Assembly: GCA_963777735.1 (NCBI GenBank)
Contig: CAVZRQ010000008.1
Span: 1,240,001 to 1,304,000 of the forward strand
Direction: 5' to 3'
Length of the DNA stretch: 64,000 bases
Source of the DNA: ZC4RG30 sp963777735
GTDB taxonomy: Bacteria > Pseudomonadota > Gammaproteobacteria > Steroidobacterales > Steroidobacteraceae
In this document: in pieces, positions 9,072-18,342 of the stretch
Numbering within the stretch: the stretch's first letter is position 1
Layout: every line of letters begins with the position of its first letter
The notes under the pieces: model-generated
What the model saw: only the letters and a program-made list of their open reading frames with translations
Database searches by the model: none
What the model was told of the DNA's origin: nothing
Made by a program: the position numbers and the translations under genes

Positions 9072-10094
9072 TTAAGGCTTGCGCGCGGTGACCAGTGAAT
9101 AGTAGCCCCCGCCAGTCAGTGCTGCCTCGATATCCACGAATCCGGCGTGCTCCAGGATCTGCCGCAGATCAGGAAGACTGTACTGCCGCCCTTTCGTTCC
9201 CATCAGCATCAGCAGCGAGAAGGCCGAAGCTGCCAGCGGCCCGCAGTCGTCGTCATCCATGAGGATTTCGTGCAGCAGGATCCGCCCCCCGGAGGGCAGC
9301 GCCTCGAAGGATTTGCGCGCCAGAAGCCGGCAGGTCTCGTCGGACCAGTCGTGGAATATGTTCGAGAAGAAGTGGGCGTCATGACCGTGCGGCCACGATT
9401 GCGTGAACATGTTGAGCGCCTGGGTCTTCACGCGGTCGCCCACACCGGCTGCAGCGATGTAACCATCCGCCTCGATGCAGATCGTTGTGATTTCCATTAC
9501 GGTGGCTTCGAGCCTGGGCCAGGCCCTGGCGAGTTCAATGGCAAATATGCCCGAACCACCACCCACGTCCAGCACCGAGCGAACCCCGGCGAACACGGAC
9601 TGCCTCGCCACCGACAGGCCAGCAGCGCGGCTATGCGCGTTCATGAAGGCAGTGATGGTCTTTGCCAGGCCCGGCGGCATCTCGCCGCGTTCCCACTCGG
9701 CGGCAACCGAAGGATATTGCGTCGCCCGGTCACCGGTTCGAAGGGTCTCTAGCAGCTGGGCATGAAACGGCTGCGCCTCCTTGAAGCGGTGCAGCAGCGG
9801 GCCGACATAGCCGACTGCCTCAGGATGCAGCCAGGTGCGTGCGGCCGCCGTCGCGCGCCACAGTCCCTCGCGCCGCTCCAGGTAACCCATCGCAGCCAGC
9901 ATGCCGAGATGGATCTGCAGCGCGCGCGCGTTCACGTCCAGCTCGGCCGCCAGGTCTGCGGTGCTTTTGGCGCGATCGGCGAGCGCCCCAAAGGTGCCGA
10001 TCTCATCGGCCACTGACACCACGGGAAACTGGAACAGCGACAGCCACGTGTCCCAGACGATGCGGTCATCGATGGTGACTGGCAGCGTGCTCAT
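9072..10094 (-). CDS. SAM-dependent O-methyltransferase (Methyltransf_2 / ASMT-like)
   Basis: The 340-residue protein has an N-terminal winged-helix dimerisation domain (residues 20-105) and a C-terminal Rossmann methyltransferase domain. The SAM motif DVGGGSG is near residue 175, and NIFHDWSDE carries the His-Asp-Trp of the small-molecule O-methyltransferase family, where that His is the general base. The start overlaps the stop of the MFS gene (ATGA at 10091-10094), making it the last gene of the operon beginning near 16173. It probably methylates a hydroxylated small molecule; which one cannot be told. Confidence 0.85.
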   Translation of the reverse strand: MSTLPVTIDDRIVWDTWLSLFQFPVVSVADEIGTFGALADRAKSTADLAAELDVNARALQIHLGMLAAMGYLERREGLWRATAAARTWLHPEAVGYVGPLLHRFKEAQPFHAQLLETLRTGDRATQYPSVAAEWERGEMPPGLAKTITAFMNAHSRAAGLSVARQSVFAGVRSVLDVGGGSGIFAIELARAWPRLEATVMEITTICIEADGYIAAAGVGDRVKTQALNMFTQSWPHGHDAHFFSNIFHDWSDETCRLLARKSFEALPSGGRILLHEILMDDDDCGPLAASAFSLLMLMGTKGRQYSLPDLRQILEHAGFVDIEAALTGGGYYSLVTARKP

Positions 10095-11332
10095 TTCTGT
10101 TTACGCGGCGCGGTTTCTTTCAGGAACAGGGCCACGATGAAGCCCACCACGAGGCCGCAGGCCGCGAAATACAACGCCCCTTTCAGGCCGTATTCGCCGC
10201 CGGCAATCTTGCCCGCGATGATCGGGCTGATGCCGCCGCCGACGAATTCACCGGCGAAGATCACGAAACCGGCCATCGAAGCCAGCATGCCGGGAGGCGC
10301 GGCTTCTGCGGCAACCGGGCCCGCCAGAATCGCCAGCGCTGCGAAATTGAACAGCGAAGCAAAGAACAGCAGGATCCACAACGTGGTGGTGTTGTCCGGC
10401 CCGGCCTGCGTGAAGAAGTACAGCGACACCGCAGCCAGGATGTAGGAGGCCAGCGTGACAGGCTTGCGCCCGATGATAGTCGGAAAGCGCAGGCATCGCA
10501 AACTGGCCGATGCAGCCGCCGATACCCACCGCCGAGAACACATTGCCGGCAGTCACGGGATCGAGCCCCAGGCCAGCACCAACCGGCGCGGTGAGGTAGG
10601 CCGTGAGCATCGCCGCGATCACGAAGATGCCGCCCATGGCGCAGATCAGTGTGAGCGGCGCGACCTTGGCATTGCGATGACCGAACATGCTGAGCAATGG
10701 GCCGCCACCAATCGCCGTGGCCCGAAGCGAGACGCTTCAGCGGTTCACGCACCACGAACCACATGATGATGGCCACGATCACGCCAGGCGCGCCGACGAG
10801 CATGAACACCGTCTGCCAGCTGTGGGTTTCGAGCAGCCGCGTGGCAATGAGCGGTGCCAGCGCCAGAGCCGAACAGCGAAATCATGCACTGGAAGATGCC
10901 GTTGTTCAGGCCGCGGCGGGATGGCTTGGAAGCCTCCACTGCAACCGCCACACCGGTCGAGGCCACGGGGCCCTCGGCGATACCCATGATGACGCGGACC
11001 ATGATCAGGCCCATGAGGGAGCCGACCATGCCGCTGGCCGCCGACATCAGCGAGAACACCAGGATGGCCGGCACCAGCACCGCGCGACGTCCGATCTTGT
11101 CCGCGAGGTAGCCCATCGCGAACGCTGAAATGCCCCAGGCCATGCCGAGATAACCCGCCAGCGTTCCGCCGTCCTGGGGAGTCAGGCCGAGATCCGCGGC
11201 CATCGTGGAGTTGGGCGACTGCAGGATGATGGGCAGCACGAACCTGTCGAGGCCCACGAGGCCGAAGGTAAGGCTCAGCAGAAGGATGATCTTCCACTCG
11301 TAGCTTGAATCGTGACCTTTCACATCGGACAT
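10091..11332 (-). CDS. MFS transporter, broken by three frameshifts
   Basis: The reconstructed product is about 412 residues, a normal length for a 12-helix major facilitator. The N-terminal half has the loop signature GYLADKIGRR. Three single-base insertions near 10865, 10734 and 10481 break the frame; removing one base at each gives an uninterrupted MFS protein, including TIIGRKP in the second half. GAGGGGGAA precedes the ATG. It lies in the operon between a MetE-like gene and the O-methyltransferase and probably imports the operon's substrate. The breaks look like sequence errors, because every flanking segment is well conserved in type. Confidence 0.8.
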
Positions 11333-11386
11333 TTCGTATTCCCCCTCTTGTTCTTGTTCTTGCTTGTTTGCTTGCGGTCTGCTGCT

Positions 11387-12542
11387 CTAACTCCGGCTCC
11401 AGAGTCGCTTCGACGCGATTGCCGCGCCATCCACCAATGACTTGAGCTTCATCCACACGATGTCGGGATCGACCGGACCGAATCCCGCGAAGGTCCCGAA
11501 GCCGCAGTCGGTGCCGGCGAGCACCCGCTCACGGCCCACCACGTTCGCGAAAGTCTCCAGCCGCTCGGCGACGAGCTCCGGGTGCTCGACGTAGTTCGTC
11601 GTGGTGCTCAGCACCCCGGGCACCAGGATCTTGTCATCGGGTATCTGCGATTTGAGATCGCGGAACACCTTCCATTCGTGCGCGTGCCGCGGATTGGCGG
11701 CCTCGAAGAGGATGGCCTGCGGCTTGGCCTTCATCACCACCGCCAGCAGCTTCTCCATCGGCACGTCGTGGGTGTGCGGGCCTTCGTAGTTGCCCCAGCA
11801 CACGTGCATGCGCACGCGATCGGCCGGAACATTGCGCAGCGCATGGTTCAATACTTCGACGTGCCGCGCGGCGAGACTGACAAAATCGTTCTCGGTGCGA
11901 TCGCGATACATCGTGTGCCGGCCCATGGCCATGTCGGGCGCATCGATCTGGATGAGCAGCCCCGCCTTGGTCAGCCCTTCGTATTCGGCGCGCATGCCTT
12001 CGGCCACGGCTTCCAGGTAGGCATCCTGGGTCGGGTAGAAGCTGTTCGGCTGGAACAGCGCGATGGTGCCGGGCGAAGCGGTATTGATGAAGCCTTCGAC
12101 GGGCTTTGATGCGGCCATCGCCGCCTGCATGTTGGCGATGTCTTCCTGCATCGGCGCGAGATCCTTCACGCGGATCTCGGCGACGCAGCGTGGCCGGCGG
12201 TACTTCGCCGTCGATCCCAGCTTCGCCAGCTTCTCGAGCAGTCGCGGATGTTCCACCAGATCCTGCCCCGGCTCGCGCGGCGTGTCGCCATCGAAACCGG
12301 AGAGCCGGTCCTTGATGTAGGTGGCGTAGCTGATCTTGCCCATCTCGCCGTCGCTGACGATGTCGACACCGACCTCGACCTGCTTGCGCGACGATGGCCG
12401 CCACGGCATCCCGGATCACCTTGTCGGGATCAGGCGGCAGCGCGCCATTGTTCTCGCGTGCAAACAGCACGTCGGTGACGGCCTGCGAACGCGGCAGGCT
12501 GCCCACATGGGTGGTGAGAATGCGGTCTACGCTGCGCAGCAC
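11387..12542 (-). CDS. Short MetE-like zinc methyltransferase A (one frameshift)
   Basis: The reconstructed protein is about 384 residues, matching only the C-terminal half of cobalamin-independent methionine synthase. It starts with GTG at 12542 and carries the family N-terminal block LTTHVGSLPRSQ. The zinc ligands are in place: His-Val-Cys in RMHVCWGNY, Glu in LFEAANP and Cys in TDCGFGTF. One extra base near 12388 shifts the frame after VAAIVA; downstream it continues KQVEVGVDIVSDGEMG. Relatives include archaeal short MetE and epoxyalkane:coenzyme M transferase, so the alkyl donor and thiol acceptor are open. It follows the VOC gene by one base. Confidence 0.8.
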
Positions 12543-12543
12543 T

Positions 12544-13092
12544 TCAGCGGGCTTCCGAGCGGAACGGATTGTTGTTGCGGTGATCGCCGCCCAGCCAGCG
12601 CTTCAGCTCGGCATGCGCATTGCGGCGGTTTTCGTCGTTGATGGCCACCGCATCCGGATGATCATTCGTGAACTCGCAGATCATGCCGTTCGGATCTTCC
12701 GCGTACACGGAGCGGCAGTAGCCATGCTCCAGCACGTAGAACTTCGGCGGCTTCACGCCGGCTTCCTGCAGGCGCTTCTCGATGCCCGCCTGGGTCTCGG
12801 CATCGACGTTGAGCGCGATGTGATGGAACGGCGAAGCGGGAATCGTCGGCGAGAACAGTTCCTCGTCTTCCTTGTTGGCGAACTGGAAGAAGGCCAGCGC
12901 ACCACCATCGGCCAAGCCGAAGAAGCAATGGCAATAGGTGCGCTCCTTGCCGAACAGCTCATCCTTTTCACACCACGTGGCGATCAGCGGCAGGCCGATG
13001 ATGTCCTCGTAGAAATGGCGGGTGGCCTCCAGATCCTTCGAGGTATAGGCGGTGTGGTGCAGACGTGAAGGCAGCTTTGCTGAAATGGCCAT
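12544..13092 (-). CDS. VOC superfamily protein (glyoxalase/extradiol dioxygenase fold)
   Basis: From the ATG at 13092, which has a GGGAGA ribosome site 7 bases upstream, the protein is 182 residues; an earlier codon at 13185 would add an unstructured N-terminus. The VOC pattern is clear: LHHTAYTSKDLEATRHFYED at the start, HHIALNV mid-protein and EDPNGMICEFTND at the end, giving His and Glu metal-ligand candidates. The fold serves dioxygenases, lyases and isomerases, so the reaction is not fixed. It sits exactly between two MetE-like genes, an arrangement that implies a joint role. Confidence 0.75.
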   Translation of the reverse strand: MAISAKLPSRLHHTAYTSKDLEATRHFYEDIIGLPLIATWCEKDELFGKERTYCHCFFGLADGGALAFFQFANKEDEELFSPTIPASPFHHIALNVDAETQAGIEKRLQEAGVKPPKFYVLEHGYCRSVYAEDPNGMICEFTNDHPDAVAINDENRRNAHAELKRWLGGDHRNNNPFRSEAR

Positions 13093-13138
13093 GTAACTCT
13101 CCCGCTCCTGTGAGCAATACGCAGATCCGGATTGTACT

Positions 13139-14170
13139 TCAGGCGTATTCCTGACGGACGATCCGGGCCCCGGCGACCATGGCATGCAGCTTGCCGTCCG
13201 CGACTTCGCGCGGCAGGTACTTCATGCCGCAATCCGGGGCGACGATGATGTTCTCGGGAGGCACATGCTCCAGCGCCCGGCGGATACGGGCAGCCACCGT
13301 CTCCGGCGTCTCGATGGTCATGTCCGACAGGTCTATGACGCCGAGGATGATCTGCTTGCCTGGCAGCCCTTTCAGCACGCTGGTATCCAGGTGCGACTGC
13401 GCGGTCTCGATCGAGATCTGCTGGCAGGAGCACTTCGAGAGTTCGGTCAGGAACGAATAACCCTCCGGCCCCGGGCGCGCATGGATGATGGCGGCATAAC
13501 CGAAGCAGATATGCACGGCCGTCTTGCCGACCACACCTTCCAGCGCGGTGTTCAGCGCGGCAAGACCGTACTTGCGGGCTTCTTCCGGACGCGCCTGCAT
13601 GTAGGGCTCGTCGATCTGCACCACGTCGGCACCCGCGGCGAAGAGGTCGCGGATTTCCTCGTTCACGGCCCGTGCGTAATCCATGGCCGCCAGTTCGCGG
13701 CTGCCGCCGTAATGATCGATCTGCGCCTGCTGCGACATCGTGAACGGACCAGGCACGGTGATCTTGATGTGCCGCTGCGTATTCGCGGACAGGAACCGCA
13801 CGTCATCGACCATCACGGCATGGCGGCGGCTGATCTTGCCGGTGACGCGCGGCACGGGGTTCGGATGGCCGCTGCGATCCAGCGCTTCACCGTGGTTTTC
13901 CATGTCCACGCCATCGAGCGCGGTGGCGAAGCGGTTGGAATAGCTTTCACGGCGGATCTCGCCGTCGGAGATGATGTCGATGCCGGCACTTTCCTGGGCG
14001 CGGATCGCCAGCAGCGTCGCGTCCTGCCAGGCTTCTTCAAGGTATTCGGCCGGAACGCGCCACAGTTCCTTCGCGCGCACCCGCGGCGGAAAGCGCCCGG
14101 CGAGCTTCTTGCGATCAATCAACCATTCCGGCTGCGGGTAGCTGCCAACGAGCGTGGTGGGGAACAGCAT
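13139..14170 (-). CDS. Short MetE-like zinc methyltransferase B
   Basis: This intact 343-residue protein is the second MetE C-terminal-half homologue in the operon. It has the N-terminal LVGSYPQPEWL, the DGEIRRESY block, VPGPFTMS, and the zinc ligands His-x-Cys (VHICFGY), Glu (SIETAQ) and Cys (PDCGMKYL). It differs clearly from protein A, so this is not a recent duplication. AAGGAAG lies 6 bases before the ATG. There is no N-terminal MetE domain and no folate-binding half, so methionine synthesis from methyl-folate is unlikely. Alkyl or methyl transfer to or from a thiol is the likely chemistry. Confidence 0.8.
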   Translation of the reverse strand: MLFPTTLVGSYPQPEWLIDRKKLAGRFPPRVRAKELWRVPAEYLEEAWQDATLLAIRAQESAGIDIISDGEIRRESYSNRFATALDGVDMENHGEALDRSGHPNPVPRVTGKISRRHAVMVDDVRFLSANTQRHIKITVPGPFTMSQQAQIDHYGGSRELAAMDYARAVNEEIRDLFAAGADVVQIDEPYMQARPEEARKYGLAALNTALEGVVGKTAVHICFGYAAIIHARPGPEGYSFLTELSKCSCQQISIETAQSHLDTSVLKGLPGKQIILGVIDLSDMTIETPETVAARIRRALEHVPPENIIVAPDCGMKYLPREVADGKLHAMVAGARIVRQEYA

Positions 14171-14212
14171 CTGTCTTCCTTTCTGTAGATCCGGTCGGTT
14201 GATTCGCGAAAT

Positions 14213-15370
14213 TCAGTCCAGCGCGGGCCAGGCCTGCGACGCAGCAAGCTGCGCGCGGATTGCCGCACCGTGTTCGTTCAGCAGTGGCGCGGCGCGTACC
14301 GCGGCGGCCCGTGCGCCATCGAACTGCACTGCTGGGCGAACGGCATGCGTGGCCTGGTGTACAGGTTGCACCGGCACCATCAGCCCGAGGTGCTGCACCT
14401 GGGGATCCTTCACGGCTGCATCCACGCGGTTGATGGGTGCATAGGGCACGTCGTTGGCGCCCAGCCGCTTTTCCCAGTATTCCGAGGGCTGCTGCGAGAA
14501 CAGCCGGTCGAGCTCCTGGCCCAGGGCATCGTAATTGTCGATGCGGGAGAGCCGCGTCGCGAATCGCGGATCGGCCGCGAGGGCTGGCGCTTCCAGAGCA
14601 GCCACGAGGCCGGTCCAGAATTTCTCCAGCGACGAAAGATGGATGGCGATGAAACCGCCATCACCCGTACGCAGGATATGCGCCTGCGCCAGCCGCGGCC
14701 GGTCGCTCGAGCGCGGCACCGTGCCCAGCGCGAAATACGCGGCATAGGGCTCGACGGTGAAATGGGCCATCGCCTCGAGCATCGACACCTCGACCATGCG
14801 GCCACGGCCCGTACGACCACGATCGAACAATGCGCCGAGCACGCCATAAGAGGCGTAGATGCCGGTGATCGCGTCGGCCAGCGCCGGGCCCAGGAAGCGC
14901 GGCCGGTTTTCATCGACCACCACGCTCAGGAAGCCCGACAGCGCCTGCGCCACGGAGTCGTAGCTCGGACGATCCACGTAGGGACCATCGGCACCGAAAC
15001 CACTGATCGAGCAATACACCAGCTTCGGGTTCAGCTCCTGCAGGCGCTTCACGCCGGCGCCCAGGCGATCGGCGGTGCCCGGCCGGAAGTTCTGGATGAA
15101 CACATCCGCCTCGCGGATCAGGGTGTCGAACACCTCGCGGTCACCGGCCTGCTTCAGGTCCAGCGCCAGACTGCGCTTGTTGCGGTTGTAGGCCTGGAAA
15201 TGCGCGGAATAGTTGCCGCCCTGGTAGGCACGGTAGGGATCGCCATCCGGGCTCTCGATCTTGATCACGTCGGCGCCGAGGTCGGCCAGCATCATGCCGC
15301 AGCAGGGCCCGGTGATGAACGTGCCCTGCTCGACGATCTTCACACCCTTCAGTACATCCAGACCCTTCAT
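14213..15370 (-). CDS. CaiB/BaiF family CoA-transferase (family III)
   Basis: The 385-residue protein starts at MKGLDVLKG, where its ATG overlaps the stop of the upstream gene (ATGA at 15367-15370) and a GGGGAG site precedes it. Family III features are plain: GTFITGPCCGMMLADLGADV near the N-terminus, NRNKRS, FRPGTADRLG, and RPSYDSVAQALSG, in which the Asp is probably the acyl-anhydride nucleophile. These enzymes move CoA between carboxylates. With the downstream citryl-CoA-lyase-like partner it could activate and cleave a di- or tricarboxylate. It is cytoplasmic. Confidence 0.88.
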   Translation of the reverse strand: MKGLDVLKGVKIVEQGTFITGPCCGMMLADLGADVIKIESPDGDPYRAYQGGNYSAHFQAYNRNKRSLALDLKQAGDREVFDTLIREADVFIQNFRPGTADRLGAGVKRLQELNPKLVYCSISGFGADGPYVDRPSYDSVAQALSGFLSVVVDENRPRFLGPALADAITGIYASYGVLGALFDRGRTGRGRMVEVSMLEAMAHFTVEPYAAYFALGTVPRSSDRPRLAQAHILRTGDGGFIAIHLSSLEKFWTGLVAALEAPALAADPRFATRLSRIDNYDALGQELDRLFSQQPSEYWEKRLGANDVPYAPINRVDAAVKDPQVQHLGLMVPVQPVHQATHAVRPAVQFDGARAAAVRAAPLLNEHGAAIRAQLAASQAWPALD

Positions 15371-16173
15371 GAATCTCCCCGCACAAAACCCGGTGGTACC
15401 GGGCCGTCGTAATCGATGGCCTTGGAAGCCGCATTCGAGAGCACGAAGCCGATGGGCTTCGTCTGTTCTTCCAGCAGGTGCGCCACGAGGCTCGCCGTAC
15501 GCGCAAGCAGTGGCACGCCCTTGAGCGCACCGAGCGGAAAGCCCGCGTCGAGCAGCACTGCAGGGATGGCGGCCGACACATTCATCACCAGCGTCTTGCC
15601 GGTGAGCGCGGGCAATACCGCTTCGATCTGCTTCGCGGCACGGCGGTGGGCATCGGGCAAGCCGGCTTCCGCAGCCACTGCAAACAGTCGCGTGGCGCGG
15701 GGATCCTCTCCCTTGTGCAACGGATGACCGTAGCCGGGCACCGGCTTGCGAGCGGCGCGCAGCTCGGAAACAGCCGCGGTGGCTGCTGCCTCGAGATCCG
15801 ATCCATTGCTTCGCGCAACCACATCGGCCAGCAACCGGCCGGCATCCTGGGCTGCACCGAGGATCACCGAACCGCAACCGAGCAGGCCCGCGGCCACGGC
15901 ACCCTGCAGGGCTTCAGGCGCTGCGGCATAGGTCATGCGGCTGGCCTGCACGCTGGGCACCAGCCCGTGCTCGGCGATGGCCACCAGCGTGGCGTCGAGC
16001 ACCCGGCGCTGCGCAGGCTGCGGCAACTGGCCAGACAACAGGAACCACACGTAATCCGTGAAGCTCACCTGGCCAATCAGCTCGCTGCACAGATCCTTGC
16101 CACGCACGATGATCGTGTCGGCACTGGAGGTGGAGAGCGCCGAGCTGCGATGCTCCTGGCGACCGATCTTCAT
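15367..16173 (-). CDS. Citrate synthase-family, citryl-CoA-lyase-like protein
   Basis: The 268-residue product corresponds to a shortened citrate synthase fold. The catalytic block GYGHPLHKGEDPR keeps the His of the citrate-synthase active site, and the C-terminal KGVPLLARTASLVAHLLEE helix is typical of the short citryl-CoA lyases. Length and motif fit a lyase that splits a citryl-CoA-type thioester rather than a full citrate synthase of about 430 residues. It is the first gene of the minus-strand operon and overlaps the CoA-transferase by 4 bases, consistent with a CoA-transfer step followed by cleavage. Confidence 0.75.
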   Translation of the reverse strand: MKIGRQEHRSSALSTSSADTIIVRGKDLCSELIGQVSFTDYVWFLLSGQLPQPAQRRVLDATLVAIAEHGLVPSVQASRMTYAAAPEALQGAVAAGLLGCGSVILGAAQDAGRLLADVVARSNGSDLEAAATAAVSELRAARKPVPGYGHPLHKGEDPRATRLFAVAAEAGLPDAHRRAAKQIEAVLPALTGKTLVMNVSAAIPAVLLDAGFPLGALKGVPLLARTASLVAHLLEEQTKPIGFVLSNAASKAIDYDGPVPPGFVRGDS

Positions 16174-16203
16174 TGTCTGCTGGACCCCCGAAACACGAAT
16201 TCG

Positions 16204-16224
16204 TTGTACAAGACGCTTGTTGTA
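16204..16224. promoter_or_regulatory. Operator-like inverted repeats in divergent promoter
   Basis: The 82-base gap between the citryl-CoA-lyase-like gene and the alpha/beta hydrolase gene contains a perfect 8-base palindrome TTGTACAA (16204-16211). It overlaps a second inverted repeat, ACAAG-ACG-CTTGT (16208-16220). Paired TTGTxxxACAA-like half-sites resemble operators of GntR-family regulators. No regulator gene lies next to it, so the binding protein is unknown. The position would allow control of both directions. Confidence 0.4.
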
Positions 16225-16255
16225 GACCGAATATCCTGAGACGCCAGAGCTTCCC

Positions 16256-17044
16256 ATGTCAACGCACCCCGCCCCTGACCGATTTCTGGACCGAGAGGGT
16301 GCGCGGCTGCGCTGGCGTCTGGAGGGTACAGGCCCTGCGATCGTGTTGCTGCATGGCTGGGCGCTGGACCTCGAATACTGGGATCCCCTCGTCACACTGC
16401 TGGCTCCTCGATTCACGCTGCTGCGCTTCGACCGCTGCGGTTTCGGCCTTTCATCGGGCGTGCCGGACGTCCACCGCAATGTGGGCGATCTGCAGGCACT
16501 GCTTGACGCGGCGGGGATTGATCGACCGATCCTGCTGGGCATGTCGCAGGGCGCGCGGCTGGCGATCCATTTCGCGCTGGAACAGCCGGCGCGTGCGCGC
16601 GCGCTGGTGCTGGACGGCGCGCCGGCGCTCGAAGCGGAATCAGACCTTCCCCTGACCCAGTTCCGCAACCTGCTGGAGTCGCAGGGGCTCACGGCATTGC
16701 AGGCTGCGATCAAACTTCACCCGCTGATGCAGTTGCACACCACGGAACCCGCCGCCGATCATCTGCTGGTCAGTGTCGTCGCGCGTTATGCCGGCCTTGA
16801 TCTGCTGCAGCCCCCCGCACACCGCGCTCGACCGCCGCGCCTAGACGCCATCGGGCTGCCCGCATTGATCCTGAACGGTGCCAGAGACAGTGCGGCAAGG
16901 CGCGATGCGGCGCATACGCTGCAAGTGGCGATACCGGGCGCGAGGATTGTTGAACTACCCGGCGCCGGCCACCTCGCGCTGCTGGATGACCCCGCGGGCT
17001 ACGCACAGGCAGTCAGTGCATTCTGCGAATCCCTGCCGCCCTGA
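16256..17044 (+). CDS. Alpha/beta hydrolase
   Basis: This 262-residue protein has the canonical triad elements: nucleophile Ser in LGMSQGARLA (about residue 99), an acid Asp in LNGARDSA, and His in GAGHLALL. An oxyanion-type HGWALDLEYWDPL lies near residue 37. No signal peptide is visible, so it is cytoplasmic. It is transcribed divergently from the MetE/CoA-transferase operon across a short gap with inverted repeats, so co-regulation is plausible. Family members hydrolyse esters, lactones or C-C bonds of ring-fission products; the substrate is not evident. Confidence 0.85.
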   Translation: MSTHPAPDRFLDREGARLRWRLEGTGPAIVLLHGWALDLEYWDPLVTLLAPRFTLLRFDRCGFGLSSGVPDVHRNVGDLQALLDAAGIDRPILLGMSQGARLAIHFALEQPARARALVLDGAPALEAESDLPLTQFRNLLESQGLTALQAAIKLHPLMQLHTTEPAADHLLVSVVARYAGLDLLQPPAHRARPPRLDAIGLPALILNGARDSAARRDAAHTLQVAIPGARIVELPGAGHLALLDDPAGYAQAVSAFCESLPP

Positions 17045-17136
17045 CGGCAAGTCACTGCCTCGTGGCAGTTTCGGGCATCCCGCGGCAACGCTATATTGTC
17101 CGCAGAATCAGAATTCGAATCGCTTTGGGGGTCCCG

Positions 17137-18342
17137 ATGAGTGCAATGCCTGGTCTCAGGATCGCTGCTGCCCTGGCGCTGGCACTTGCGCAGCTGCCCG
17201 CGAACATCAGCCTCGCCGCTGCACCGTCCATTCCCGGAATGAGCCAGCCACTGGGCGCCGGCCCCTTCACCTACCGCACCGGAGAAGGCCAGAACATCCG
17301 CGTTACGGTGCTGGCACGATTGCCTTCTCCCTACGCCATCGCCTTCCTGCCCAATGGCGACATGCTGGTCACGCAGCGCACCGGTGAACTGAAACGGATT
17401 CCGAAAGGCACTGGCGTCGTGCAGGCCGTTCCAGGTGGCCCGAAGGCCCTGCCGCCCCCGGTGCCTTCGGGCGTGCACGGCTACATGGCCATCGCCCTGC
17501 ATCCGCGTTTTGCCCAGAACGGACTGGTGTACATCGCCTATACGAAGCCACAGCCGGAGGGCAGCAAGACCCGCAGTGTGGCGATTTCGCAGTCGCGTTA
17601 TGCCGATGGCAGCCTGCATGACACGAAGGATGTGTTTGTCGGCGAAGGCCTTGGTGGCCCGACTACCGTAGCGATGACACCGGATGGAAAATTGTGGATC
17701 GGCACCACCGAAGGCGGCAAGGCACAGGACACCACCTGGCTTGGCGGCAAGGTGCTGCGGCTCAATGACGACGGCACCGTACCGGCAGACAATCCCTTTG
17801 TCGGCAAGGAAGGCTACCGGCCCGAAATCTATTCACTGGGGCATCGCACCGCGCTGGGGTTATTCGTGCATCCGGTGAGCGGCGAGCTCTACGAGAGCGA
17901 GATGGGCCCGAACGGCGGTGACGAGATCAACCTGATCAAGGCAGGCCGCAACTATGGCTGGCCCATCGTCAGTCTTGGCCGCTCCTATCCCGGCCCCTGG
18001 CAATCGAAGACCAACGAGCCCATGCACACCGGTTATGAACTGCCGCTGGTCTACTGGACACCCTCCATCTCGGTGACAGGCCTCACCTTCTACCTTGGCG
18101 ATGCGCTGCCAAAATGGAAGGGCAACCTCTTCATCGGTGGTGTGCGATATGGCGAGATGCCGGGCACGGGCCGCATCGATCGCATCGTGCTCAACGACAA
18201 GATGGAAGAAATGCGCCGCGAGTCACTGCTCACGGAACTGCACCAGCGCATTCGCGACGTGAAGGCCGGCCCGGACGGCCTGCTCTACGTGGCCACCGAT
18301 GAAGAACAGGGCGCGATCTTGCGCATCGAGCCGGCACCATGA
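17137..18342 (+). CDS. PQQ-dependent sugar dehydrogenase-like protein (sorbosone dehydrogenase type), copy 1
   Basis: From the ATG at 17137 the product is 401 residues with a Sec signal peptide ending near SLAA; upstream codons at 17062 would add a charged, unlikely leader. It is a six-bladed propeller of the soluble aldose dehydrogenase family: LPSPYAIAFLPNGDMLVTQRTG, GYMAIALHPRF, GPTTVAMTPDG, SLGHRTALGLFVHP and EMGPNGGDEINLI. Family members oxidise sugars or alcohols in the periplasm using PQQ. It overlaps its paralogue by 4 bases. The true substrate is not evident. Confidence 0.85.
   Translation: MSAMPGLRIAAALALALAQLPANISLAAAPSIPGMSQPLGAGPFTYRTGEGQNIRVTVLARLPSPYAIAFLPNGDMLVTQRTGELKRIPKGTGVVQAVPGGPKALPPPVPSGVHGYMAIALHPRFAQNGLVYIAYTKPQPEGSKTRSVAISQSRYADGSLHDTKDVFVGEGLGGPTTVAMTPDGKLWIGTTEGGKAQDTTWLGGKVLRLNDDGTVPADNPFVGKEGYRPEIYSLGHRTALGLFVHPVSGELYESEMGPNGGDEINLIKAGRNYGWPIVSLGRSYPGPWQSKTNEPMHTGYELPLVYWTPSISVTGLTFYLGDALPKWKGNLFIGGVRYGEMPGTGRIDRIVLNDKMEEMRRESLLTELHQRIRDVKAGPDGLLYVATDEEQGAILRIEPAP

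Noticed and set aside
11387..14170. Biosynthetic methionine synthase for the two MetE-like genes.
   Set aside because: Both lack the N-terminal half of MetE, and the operon contains degradation-type rather than amino-acid biosynthesis genes.
15371..15877. The CoA-transferase frame stays open for about 170 codons upstream of its start, across the citryl-CoA-lyase-like gene.
   Set aside because: The extension has no family match and overlaps a well-supported gene. Open opposite and alternate frames are common at this GC content, and the ATGA overlap with a ribosome site fixes the start at 15370.
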